Assembly: GCA_035719045.1 (NCBI GenBank)
Contig: DASTGO010000472.1
Span: 1-16,918 of the forward strand
Direction of reading: 5' to 3'
From: DASTGO01 sp035719045
GTDB lineage: Bacteria > Actinomycetota > Actinomycetes > Actinomycetales > Kineosporiaceae
DNA length: 16,918 bases
Shown here: piece by piece, positions 1 to 7,400 of the stretch
Layout: the number at the start of each line of letters is the position of its first letter
How positions within the stretch are numbered: the first letter of the stretch is position 1
Translations under genes and position numbers: made by a program
Notes under the pieces: generated by a model
What the model saw: only the letters and a program-made list of their open reading frames with translations
Told to the model about the DNA's origin: nothing
Databases searched by the model: none

Positions 1-37
1 CGCCATGACACCATCGTCCCAATTCCCAAAGCGTCAA

Positions 38-65
38 ACAACTACCGACGCGGAGCACTAGTTGT
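38..65. promoter_or_regulatory. AT-rich inverted repeat left of the CDP-alcohol operon
   Basis: Arms acaacta (38-44) and tagttgt (59-65) are perfectly complementary across a 14-base loop. The first ~65 bases of the window are clearly less GC-rich than the rest, which is typical of a non-coding regulatory gap. On the minus strand it lies downstream of the last gene of the leftward operon and could form a weak transcript-end hairpin. It could equally be an operator for a gene starting beyond the left edge. Function is not shown by the sequence. Confidence 0.35.
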
Positions 66-136
66 GCTGCCGGGCCGGTTCCTGCAGGGCTCGGTCCTGG
101 TAGCGACCGGCCGTCCAGCACTTCTCCCGGTCTGGG

Positions 137-163
137 CCTGACCTCGTACCGTTGCGGGTCAGG
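137..163 (-). terminator. hairpin overlapping the operon's last stop codon
   Basis: Arms cctgacc (137-143) and ggtcagg (157-163) pair perfectly over a 13-base loop. The right arm includes the TGA stop (161-159) of the TagD-like gene. No run of T follows on the minus strand, so this is at best a T-less actinobacterial-type terminator or a 3'-end protecting hairpin. Such stems arise by chance fairly often in sequence this GC-rich. Confidence 0.35.
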
Positions 164-602
164 ACCGGGCGGAGATCAGCTGCCGCAGCCGGGTGCTGGA
201 GGTGTGCCCGGTGTACGGGAAGTAGCAGACCCGCACCCCGACGCTCGCCAGGGACGCCTCCAGCCGGTCGCCCTTCGGCGTGCCCTTCCAGTCGTCGCCC
301 TTGAACAGGACGTCGAAGTGCAGCCGGTGCCACGCGACGAGCTTGTCGCCGGAGATGTCCGGGACGGCCTCGTCCACGCAGGAGAGGTGGCGGACGATCT
401 CCAGCCGCTCCTCGAACGGCACCATCGGGTGCTTGCCCTTCGTCGACCGCATCATCTCGTCCAGGGCGACGCCCACCACGAGGTGGTCGCAGTGCTCCCG
501 GGCGCGGCGGAGGAGGTTGAGGTGGCCGATGTGGAACATGTCCCAGGCACCGGGCACGTAGCCGACCACCGGGGCGCTGTCCGCCCGCCGACCGGCCGTC
601 AT
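159..602 (-). CDS. TagD-like cytidylyltransferase (adenylyltransferase/cytidyltransferase family)
   Basis: This 147-residue protein belongs to the nucleotidyltransferase family that includes glycerol-3-phosphate cytidylyltransferase, which joins CTP to a phospho-alcohol to give a CDP-alcohol. The nucleotide-binding HIGH motif is intact (residues 24-27, within GAWDMFHIGHLNLL). A KGDDWKG segment (101-107) matches the conserved GDDW block of TagD. TSSTRLR (134-140) corresponds to the ISTT-K/R block near the family's C-terminus. No signal peptide or membrane segment is visible, so it is cytosolic. The ATG at 602 overlaps the TGA of the preceding CDP-alcohol phosphotransferase gene in an ATGA junction. 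This indicates translational coupling and argues against the much longer open frame running upstream. The length is close to that of B. subtilis TagD. The exact alcohol (glycerol, ribitol, inositol or other) cannot be read from the sequence. Confidence 0.88.
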   Translation of the reverse strand: MTAGRRADSAPVVGYVPGAWDMFHIGHLNLLRRAREHCDHLVVGVALDEMMRSTKGKHPMVPFEERLEIVRHLSCVDEAVPDISGDKLVAWHRLHFDVLFKGDDWKGTPKGDRLEASLASVGVRVCYFPYTGHTSSTRLRQLISARS

Positions 603-1420
603 CGAGCCTGTCCCGGACCGGCCGGGCCGGCGCACGCGGGACCGGCCGGGGAGCCGAACCGGCCCGCCTCGCGGAACCACTTCGGCAGCGCCGCGAGCGT
701 GAAGGCACCGGTGCCGGCGAACAGCAGGCCGTAGACCAGGGCGAATCCCGTCTGCCGGCCGAAGAGCAGGAAGGCCAGGCAGAGCACGCCGTAGTCGGTC
801 GGCAGGACCAGCAGCGACCGCAGTACGGCACGGGCGCCGCCGCCGGCCGGCGCGGGAGCCTGTCCGGGGTGGGCCCGCCGGAGCTGGTCGGTGAGGATCT
901 GGGCGAAGAACACCACCGCCGCCACGAGGGTGAAGCCGATCGGGACCAGCAGCAGCGGCCGCGGCAGCCCGGCCTGCCGGCCCCAGCCGATCAGCACGGC
1001 GAGGTGGAGCGCGGACACCTTGGCGCTGTCGACCACGTGGTCCAGCCACTCGCCGGCCGGGGAACCACCGCCCCGCAGCCGGGCGAGCTGGCCGTCCGCG
1101 CTGTCGAAGGCGTAGCCCAGCAGCAGCAGGGCCGCGACGGCGATCCCGGTCGGGGGCGTCGGCCGCCCGAGGGCGATCACGGCGATGCCGGCCGCCGAGA
1201 GGGCCGCGCTGACCCCGGTCACCTGGTTGGGGGTGAGCCCCAGCCGGGCGGCCAGGGCGGCGAGCACCCGGCCGAGCCTGCGGTTGACGAACCGGGAGTA
1301 GGCCGGAGACCCCTTGGCGGGAGGCTTCTGCGCCCGGGCCAGGTCGTGAAGGGCCTCACGGAACCCGGTCGGGGGGCGGGACCCGGCGACGGCGTGTGGG
1401 TGCGGGGAGGCCGCGGTCAT
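599..1420 (-). CDS. CDP-alcohol phosphatidyltransferase family membrane protein
   Basis: The 273-residue integral membrane protein transfers a phospho-alcohol or phosphatidyl group from a CDP-linked donor to an acceptor alcohol. It carries the complete family signature D-x2-D-G-x2-A-R-x8-G-x3-D-x3-D: D106, D109, G110, A113, R114, G123, D127 and D131. These aspartates bind the divalent metals used in catalysis. Several hydrophobic segments follow (about 70-105, 135-175 and 205-245), as expected for a six-helix enzyme. The N-terminal stretch YSRFVNRRLGR (41-51) followed by TPNQVT is typical of one subgroup found beside nucleotidyltransferases. It is joined by ATGA overlaps to a cytidylyltransferase-like gene on each side, so its donor is probably made by the same operon. 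Residues 254-273 are a low-complexity Gly/Ala/Pro tail. Acceptor unknown: a lipid or the exopolysaccharide are both possible. Confidence 0.9.
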   Translation of the reverse strand: MTAASPHPHAVAGSRPPTGFREALHDLARAQKPPAKGSPAYSRFVNRRLGRVLAALAARLGLTPNQVTGVSAALSAAGIAVIALGRPTPPTGIAVAALLLLGYAFDSADGQLARLRGGGSPAGEWLDHVVDSAKVSALHLAVLIGWGRQAGLPRPLLLVPIGFTLVAAVVFFAQILTDQLRRAHPGQAPAPAGGGARAVLRSLLVLPTDYGVLCLAFLLFGRQTGFALVYGLLFAGTGAFTLAALPKWFREAGRFGSPAGPACAGPAGPGQAR

Positions 1421-1866
1421 GCCACGGCGTTCCGGCCGGAGGGCCCGAGGGCGCCGCGGACCGTCCGGCTCGCGCTGCGCCGCCGGGGGATCAGCCGGTG
1501 GACGCGGATCCCGGCGGTCTCGGCGGCGGGATCCGCGGCGCGCTGGACGGCATCGCCGTTCGTCACCGTGAGCAGCACCTCGGCCCCCACCTCACGGGCA
1601 GCCGCGGCGAGGTCCCAGGTGTCCAGCGGCACGACCCTGCCCACCCCGCGCACCGAGCCGACGATCGCCATCCGCTCGTCGTGCGGGGTGAAGGGCACCG
1701 GACCCCCGCTGCGCCGCACCAGGTCGTCGTCCGCGACGGCGACGACGAGCTCGTCGCAGTGAGTCGCCGCCTGGCGCAGCAGATCGAGGTGCTCGACGTT
1801 GAACAGGTCGAACACCCCGAAGGTGTATCCGACGCAAGCGCCACGCAGGCGCCTCGCCCGGGTCAT
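1417..1866 (-). CDS. cytidylyltransferase-like protein with a degenerate active-site motif
   Basis: This 149-residue protein has the family's N-terminal Rossmann pattern (CVGYTFGVFDLFNVEHLDLL, residues 11-30) and the ERMAIVGSV helix (65-72). The catalytic HxGH is replaced by NVEH (23-26), and the GDDW block of the downstream paralogue is missing (TNGDAV, 102-107, lies near that place). Only a remnant of the C-terminal S-x-S-x-T block remains (SASRTVRG). It may be inactive, use another substrate, or act as a partner of the 147-residue paralogue. It is the first gene of the operon. An ATG at 1872 is also in frame, but the GGTGGGGG ribosome-binding stretch abuts it directly, whereas it sits about six bases from the ATG at 1866, so 1866 is preferred. 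Family membership is fairly sure; the function is not. Confidence 0.78.
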   Translation of the reverse strand: MTRARRLRGACVGYTFGVFDLFNVEHLDLLRQAATHCDELVVAVADDDLVRRSGGPVPFTPHDERMAIVGSVRGVGRVVPLDTWDLAAAAREVGAEVLLTVTNGDAVQRAADPAAETAGIRVHRLIPRRRSASRTVRGALGPSGRNAVA

Positions 1867-1926
1867 CCGCATCCCCCACCGTCAGGCCCGGGTCCCGACC
1901 CCCATCGGAACCTCTCGACGCCATCG

Positions 1927-1935
1927 ACAGTAGCA
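1927..1935 (-). promoter_or_regulatory. candidate extended -10 promoter for the CDP-alcohol operon
   Basis: The minus strand reads TGCTACTGT, matching the extended -10 pattern TGn-TAnnnT. It lies about 60 bases upstream of the operon's first start codon, in a stretch less GC-rich than the genes. No good -35 hexamer is present at the usual spacing, which is tolerated by extended -10 promoters. It is a pattern match only. Confidence 0.3.
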
Positions 1936-2061
1936 ATGCGTGACGGCACCAAGGGGAGATCATGGTGAAGTTGACCCGGACGGCCCTGTGAGCTGCGCGG
2001 ATGTGATCACTTCGGTGGAAGGGGTCCGACGATCGGATTACCCTCGGTCACTCTTTTGGCT

Positions 2062-3273
2062 CTATGCCACCCAAGGGCCGGCCTCCGCCGAGGGAAGCGT
2101 GGCTCGGGTGATGCGGTCCCGGTAGACGGCGGGGTCGAAGGTGGCGAGGGCCTCCCCGCGGGCGCGTTCGGCCTGCTCGCGGGCGGCCGGCCAGTGCTCG
2201 AGCACGTCGACCACCGCCGCGGCGAGTTCCCCCGGGTCGCCCGGACGGACCAGCCGGCCGTTCTCGCCCGGGCGGACGATCTCGCGCAGTCCCTGGGCGG
2301 CGCTGGCCACCACCGGGCGGCCGGCGAGCATGGCCTCGACGGCGGCGTTGCCGAACGGCTCCACCCGTGACGGGACCAGGGCGATGTCCGCCTCGGCCAG
2401 GGCGGGCCACACCTGCGGGCACACCCCCTGCCAGCGCACCCGCCCGGTGAGCCCCAGTTCGGCGATCTGGTCGCGGACCTGGTCCTGGAACCACTCGTAT
2501 CCCGGGAAGACCCCGCCGACCAGGTCGAGCGTCACGTCCAGGCCCCGATCGCGCAGCTTCGCCACGGCTGCCACGGCGACGTCGGTGCCCTTGCGTGCGG
2601 ACACCCGGCCGACCAGCACGAGGCGGACCGGGGGCACCGGTTCGGCCCTCGGGGGAGTCACCTCCGGCGGTCCGGGCACCCCGTTGTAGATCACCTCCAC
2701 CCGTGACCTCAGCCGGGGCACCGCGGCCACGACGAGTTCCTCGCTGACCCGGCTGTTGGCGACGATCCGGTGCGCCAGGAGCAGCGGTGCCGTCAGCCCG
2801 AGCCGCACGAGCCGGGGTACGTCCTGCTCGGCCTCGTGGACGTGGCAGACGACGCGGGCCCGGTACAGCCGTGCCAGCACCAGCCACCACGGGACGGTCA
2901 CCGTGCTCACGTACACCACGTCCGGCCGGACGGCGGCCAGCAGTCGCAGCATCCGGGGGGTGGTGCGGAGGGTGGACCCCAGCAGGCGCAGCAGGCCCGG
3001 CGGGGACAGGTACGCCTTGCGCAGCACGGGGAACGGCAGCACGTGGACCTCGCAGCCGGCCTCGTCGAGCAGCCCCACCAGCGGGCCGGACGTCGCGAGC
3101 ACCGCGTGCACCCGGGCCGGGGCTGCGACGAACGCCCGGGCGGACTCCAGGGCCACGCGATCGGAGCCGTAGAGCTCCGAGGACGGGTGGACCAGCAGGA
3201 TCCGGGGAACGCCGGGTGGGGTCCGGCCCGCCTCCCGGCCTGGGTGACGGCTGCGCGCCGCGAACCTTCCCAT
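2062..3273 (-). CDS. GT4-family glycosyltransferase (GT-B fold)
   Basis: This 403-residue enzyme should transfer a sugar from a nucleotide-sugar donor during polysaccharide or glycolipid assembly at the cytosolic membrane face. The N-terminal Rossmann half begins RILLVHPSSELYGSDR (24-39). The C-terminal half opens with LVLVGRVSARKG (218-229), the phosphate-gripping loop of this family. The donor-binding E-x7-E motif is present as EPFGNAAVE (305-313), followed by AMLAGRPVVAS. The ATG at 3273 is chosen because GGAGGGGG precedes it at ideal spacing and the upstream in-frame extension is low-complexity and lies in a tandem repeat. The stop is TAG. It points the same way as the CDP-alcohol operon but a 195-base gap separates them. 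The sugar donor and acceptor cannot be predicted. Confidence 0.92.
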   Translation of the reverse strand: MGRFAARSRHPGREAGRTPPGVPRILLVHPSSELYGSDRVALESARAFVAAPARVHAVLATSGPLVGLLDEAGCEVHVLPFPVLRKAYLSPPGLLRLLGSTLRTTPRMLRLLAAVRPDVVYVSTVTVPWWLVLARLYRARVVCHVHEAEQDVPRLVRLGLTAPLLLAHRIVANSRVSEELVVAAVPRLRSRVEVIYNGVPGPPEVTPPRAEPVPPVRLVLVGRVSARKGTDVAVAAVAKLRDRGLDVTLDLVGGVFPGYEWFQDQVRDQIAELGLTGRVRWQGVCPQVWPALAEADIALVPSRVEPFGNAAVEAMLAGRPVVASAAQGLREIVRPGENGRLVRPGDPGELAAAVVDVLEHWPAAREQAERARGEALATFDPAVYRDRITRATLPSAEAGPWVA

Positions 3274-3425
3274 CACCACCCCCTCCGGCGGGCGATCGTT
3301 CCGTCCCCGCCGCCTGCCGCGGGTGATCGTTCCCACCGCGACCGCCTCCGGCGGCCGGACCTTCTCACCACGACCGCCTCCGGCGGCCGGACCTTCCCAC
3401 CACGACCGCCTCCGGCGGATATGTC
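3267..3425 (-). repeat. degenerate ~32-bp tandem repeat carrying copies of a ribosome-binding/start region
   Basis: Five head-to-tail units run 3267-3298, 3299-3329, 3330-3361, 3362-3393 and 3394-3425. The three right-hand units are nearly identical; the two left-hand ones are diverged. Read on the minus strand each unit has the form CCGCCGGAGGCGG, then TCGTGGTGGGAA, then a short linker. The leftmost unit contains the real GGAGGGGG, GTGATGGGAAGG start region of the GT4 gene. Each unit also holds the near-palindrome CCGCC-n3-GGCGG, able to form a small hairpin. There are no unique spacers, so it is not a CRISPR array. Confidence 0.8.
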
Positions 3426-3493
3426 GGGCCGGCCTCCCGCGGACTGAAGGGTCTGGCGCGGCGCGGGTCCGCCGTCCGGGCGCCGGCCACGGC

Positions 3494-3499
3494 TACAGT
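3494..3499 (+). promoter_or_regulatory. candidate -10 element for the lipoprotein gene
   Basis: TACAGT fits the actinobacterial TAnnnT -10 pattern and lies about 52 bases before the GTG start of the lipoprotein. It is embedded in a small inverted repeat, gccac-n7-gtggc (3486-3502). No convincing -35 hexamer is visible at normal spacing, so the call rests on one hexamer and position. Confidence 0.25.
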
Positions 3500-3550
3500 G
3501 GCGCCGGTTCCGGGGGGAGCCGTGGCCGATCACGTCCATGGGGAGCTTCG

Positions 3551-4222
3551 GTGAGCCTTCGAGCGACCGGTTCTGCCGGACCGGCAAGAGCGGTGGCGAC
3601 CGGGATCGGGCCCCGGCGGACCCCGGCGGTCGTGACCGTCGCGCTGGCCCTCGGGGTGGGCGTGCTCGCCGGGTGCTCGGGAGGCGGCTCCCCGGCCGGT
3701 GGCTCCGGCGGGGGACCAACGAGGCAGGGTTCCCCGGCCGCGGCGACGACGGGTACACCCGGGACGGGCGGCCCGGTCCCGGACCCGTCCTCGACCTCAC
3801 CCGGCGCGGCGACCGGGCAGTCGTCCGTGGCGGTCACCACGCTGCCGCCGGTGTCCGTCGGGCGGACGGCCACCGTCACCTCCGGGGTCACGGTGAGCGT
3901 CAGCGGGCTCAGCACGCTCACCGTCACCGCCGCCGCCCCGGGGGACACCTCGGGTCCTGCCGTCTCCTTCGTGGTCGAGGTGGACAACCACACGGCGAAA
4001 GCGGTCGATCTGGACGGAGTGGCGATTACCGTCAGTTATGGCAATGGAATTCCTGCCGCGCCCAGCAGTGCGGCGCCGAATGCTCCGTTCGGCGGCAGTC
4101 TGGCTCCTGGGAAATCCGCACAGGGAACCTATGTGTTCCGGGTCCCGCCGTCCGGGGCGGGCAGTGTCCAGATCCAGGTCGCGTCGAATTTCGCGGCGGG
4201 AATTGCGGTCTTCAGGCGCTGA
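3551..4222 (+). CDS. secreted lipoprotein with a C-terminal beta-sandwich-like domain
   Basis: The 223-residue product has an N-terminal basic stretch, a hydrophobic segment (about 25-40) and a lipobox LAGC (39-42). Cys42 should therefore be lipidated and the protein anchored outside the membrane. Residues 43-95 are a Gly/Ser/Pro/Thr-rich linker. Residues about 100-220 form alternating beta-strand-like stretches (SFVVEVDNHTAKAVDLDGVAITVSYGNG, in two runs: 139-148 and 149-166), reminiscent of DUF4352/immunoglobulin-like extracellular domains. I cannot assign the family firmly. A GTG start at 3551 is preferred: GGGAG lies five bases upstream and the signal sequence begins there, whereas the longer open frame back to 3323 reads through the tandem repeat. 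The last ~200 bases use noticeably more A/T-ending codons than neighbouring genes. Its role is unknown; the locus suggests a cell-surface part of the polysaccharide system. Confidence 0.8.
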   Translation: MSLRATGSAGPARAVATGIGPRRTPAVVTVALALGVGVLAGCSGGGSPAGGSGGGPTRQGSPAAATTGTPGTGGPVPDPSSTSPGAATGQSSVAVTTLPPVSVGRTATVTSGVTVSVSGLSTLTVTAAAPGDTSGPAVSFVVEVDNHTAKAVDLDGVAITVSYGNGIPAAPSSAAPNAPFGGSLAPGKSAQGTYVFRVPPSGAGSVQIQVASNFAAGIAVFRR

Positions 4223-4332
4223 TCGTGCCTGGTGGGTGCCGGTCTTCCTGAACTGCGCCCAACGGGTGAGTCGACTCGACGTGAATCCGTGGAGTTCCCG
4301 ACCTTGAATTGATCTGGCCGGGTGAAAAGGGG

Positions 4333-4347
4333 GTCACCTAAGGTGAC
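4333..4347. promoter_or_regulatory. palindromic operator-like site
   Basis: Arms gtcacct (4333-4339) and aggtgac (4341-4347) are a perfect palindrome around a single A. It lies about 150 bases before the large secreted-protein gene, in a gap clearly less GC-rich than the coding sequence. A compact two-fold symmetric site like this fits a dimeric repressor or activator. No regulator gene is present in the window to pair with it. Confidence 0.45.
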
Positions 4348-4421
4348 TCGATTCCGAAATGCCCCGGTTAGCAGCCAGGACCTTCCCTTTCTGTCCTCCC
4401 CGGTCGCCCTAGACTCCCCGC

Positions 4422-4445
4422 AAGGTAGTTACGTACAGCTACCTT
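4422..4445. promoter_or_regulatory. inverted repeat near the probable promoter of the surface-protein gene
   Basis: Arms aaggtag (4422-4428) and ctacctt (4439-4445) pair perfectly across ten bases that contain TACGTA. A possible -10 hexamer TAGACT (4410-4415) lies just upstream, which would put the transcription start at about the left arm. The element could therefore be an operator or the first hairpin of the leader. It ends 48 bases before the ATG at 4494. Confidence 0.4.
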
Positions 4446-4493
4446 CTCGGTCGGCCAGGGGGGTCGGCCGTCATCGGTGGGGAGTCTGCTGGC

Positions 4494-7400
4494 ATGCACT
4501 TGCTCGCTCGGTCACGTGGTACGTGTCGTGCTCTGGCGGCGGGGGCCGTCGCAACGGTCGTTGCGCCGCTGACCCTGCTGGTCGCCCTCGGATCCGGGCC
4601 CGCGCAGGCGGACACCGCGCCGACGTCGGACGTCCCGGCCACCGTCACGGCCGCCGCCCTGCCGACGGTCCAGGTGAACGGCGTGGTGTGGGCCCAGGTC
4701 ATCGTCGGCGGCACGGTGTACGTGACCGGCGAGTTCACCTCGGCGCGTCCGGCGGGTGCGGCCCTCGGGACCAACGAGACACCGCGGTCCAACATCCTCG
4801 CCTACGACCTCGCCACAGGTGCGCTGAAGACGTCGTGGGCGCCGTCGCTGAACGCCCAGGGCCTGGCGATCGCCGCCTCCGCCGACGGCAGCAAGATCAT
4901 CGTCGCCGGTGACTTCACCACGGTGAACGGCGCCAACCGATACCGGATCGCCGAACTGGACGCGGTCACGGGGGCGCTGGTCACCTCGTTCACCCCGGGT
5001 CTGGACGCCCGGGCCCGCGCGCTCGCGGTGGTCGGCGACACGGTCTACGTCGGCGGCATCTTCACCACCGCCGCCGGACAGGCCCGCAACCGGCTCGCCG
5101 CGCTGTCCGTCTCGACCGGCGCCGTCCTCGGCTGGGCACCCGGGGCCAACGCCGAGGTGATGGCGATGACCGCACCGCCCGGCACTGACAAGATCGTCGT
5201 CGGTGGGCGCTTCACCACGATCAACGGGTCGGACGCCTACGGGCTGGCCGCGGTGGACGCCTCCTCGGGGGCCCTGCTGCCGTGGGCGGCCACCGCGACG
5301 GTCCGCAACGCGGGCACGGCGGCCGCGATCACCAGCCTGCACTCGGACGCCACGCAGGTGTACGGCACCGGCTACACCTTCGGCGCGGGCGGCAACCTCG
5401 AGGGCACCTTCGCCGCGGCGTCCGCCACCGGCGAGATCGCCTGGATCAACGACTGCAAGGGCGACTCCTACGACTCCGCCCCGATCGGCGGCGTTCTGTA
5501 CTGGGTCTCCCACTCGCACAACTGCGGGCCGGTGGGCGGCAACCCCGAGCAGAACCCGCGCGGCTTCCAGCGGGCCCTGGCCACCACCACCGCCCCGGCC
5601 GCCAACGGCCAGGTCAACACCTACCAGGTGGGCGGCTACCCCGGCTTCGTCGGGCAGCGTGCCTCCCAGTTGCTGCACTGGCTGCCCACGCTGACCCCGG
5701 GCAGCTACACCGGCCAGACCCAGGCGGCCTGGACGGTGACCGGCAACAGCGACTACGTCGTGCTGGGCGGGGAGTTCCCCAAGGTCAACGGCGTGGCGCA
5801 GCAGGGCCTGGTGCGTTTCGCGGTCAAGTCGGTCGCGCCGGACAAGGAGGGGCCGCAGGGTTACGGCGACCTCGGGTTCACCGTCAGCGGCCTCGGATCC
5901 GGCACCGTGCGGGCGACCTTCAAGGCGGCCTGGGACCGGGACAACGCCCGCCTCACCTACGAACTGCTGCGCGGCGACAAGCTCGGCACCGCCACGGTGG
6001 TGGCGTCCCGGACGCTGGACTCGAACTGGTGGACCCGGCCGGCGCTCTCGCTCCTCGACACCACGGCGGCCGGCGGCAGCACGGCCACCTACCGGCTGCG
6101 GATCAAGGACGTGTTCGGCAACGCCCTGGTCAGCCCCCCGGCCACGGTGACCGTGCCCGCCGGGGCGGCCCCGGCCGTGAGCACCTACGCCAAGACCGTC
6201 CTGGCCGACGGAGCCACCGAGTACTGGCGCCTCGGCGAGACCTCCGGCTCCGGCCTGAACAGTGCCAGCCCCGACGACCTGACGCTGGGGGCGGTGACCC
6301 GCGGGACCGCCGGCGCCATCGCCGGTGACGCGGACCCGGCGACCACCTTCGCGGGCACGGACCCCGTCCCCGGGACCACGACCACCGCCCAGGCCGGCCC
6401 GCAGTTGTTCACCGAGGAGGCGTGGTTCGCGACCACGACCACGACCGGGGGCAAGATCCTGGGCTTCGGCAACAGCGCCACCGGCGTCAGCGGCAACTAC
6501 GACCGGCACCTCTACCTGACCGACGCCGGAAACCTCGTCTTCGGGATCTACGACGGCACGGTCCAGACCGTGGTCAGCCCGAAGACGTACAACGACGGTG
6601 CCTGGCACCACGTCGCGGCGACCCTCAGCCCGGCCGGCATCCAGCTCTACGTCGACGGTGCCCTGGTCGGGAGCAAGGCCTCCGCGGTCCTGGCCCAGCT
6701 GTTCAACGGGTACTGGCGGGTCGGCGGGGACAACCTCTCCGGCTGGACCAGCGCCCCGTCGACGCACAGGTTCGCCGGTGCCATCGACGAGGTGGCGATC
6801 TACCCGACCGCACTGTCCGCGGCCCAGATCGCCCAGCACCACGCCCTGGGGGTCCAGCCCCCGGCCAACCAGGCTCCGACCGCGGCGTTCAGCTCGGCGG
6901 TGTCCGGCCTCGGGGTGGCGTTGGACGGCACCGGGTCCCTCGACGCCGACGGCTCGATCGCCTCGTACGCCTGGGACTTCGGTGACGGGTCGACCGGCAC
7001 CGGCGCCACCGCGAGCCACTCCTACGCCGCGGACGGCACCTACCAGGTCACTCTCACCGTGACGGACAACGCCGGGGCGACCGGTGCCGTCACCCATCCG
7101 GTGACCGTGACCTCGGGCCCGGCCGTGCTGGCCGCGGACAGCTTCGGTCGCACCGTCTCCGGTGGCCTCGGGGCGGCGGAGACCGGAGGTGCCTGGACGG
7201 TGACCGGAGCCGGGACGACCGCAGCGGTCGACGGCAGCGCCGCGAGCCTGACCGTCCCGGCGGGCCGTTCGGCGACGGCGCGGCTGTCCGGGGTGTCCAG
7301 CGCCGGGACCGACCTGCTCACCACGTTCTGGTTGGACCAGGCGCCGAGCGGGGGCGGGGTGTACCTCGCGGGGATCGCGCGGGGCACCGGCACCGGGGAC

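Noticed and set aside
1..6. Possible minus-strand ATG at 6-4 starting a gene beyond the left edge
   Set aside because: Only two codons are visible and there is no clear ribosome-binding site, so it cannot be supported.
3267..3425. Tandem repeat as a CRISPR array
   Set aside because: Units are directly adjacent with no unique spacers and no cas genes nearby.
3323..3550. N-terminal extension of the lipoprotein gene
   Set aside because: It translates the tandem repeat and would bury the lipoprotein signal peptide 76 residues inside.
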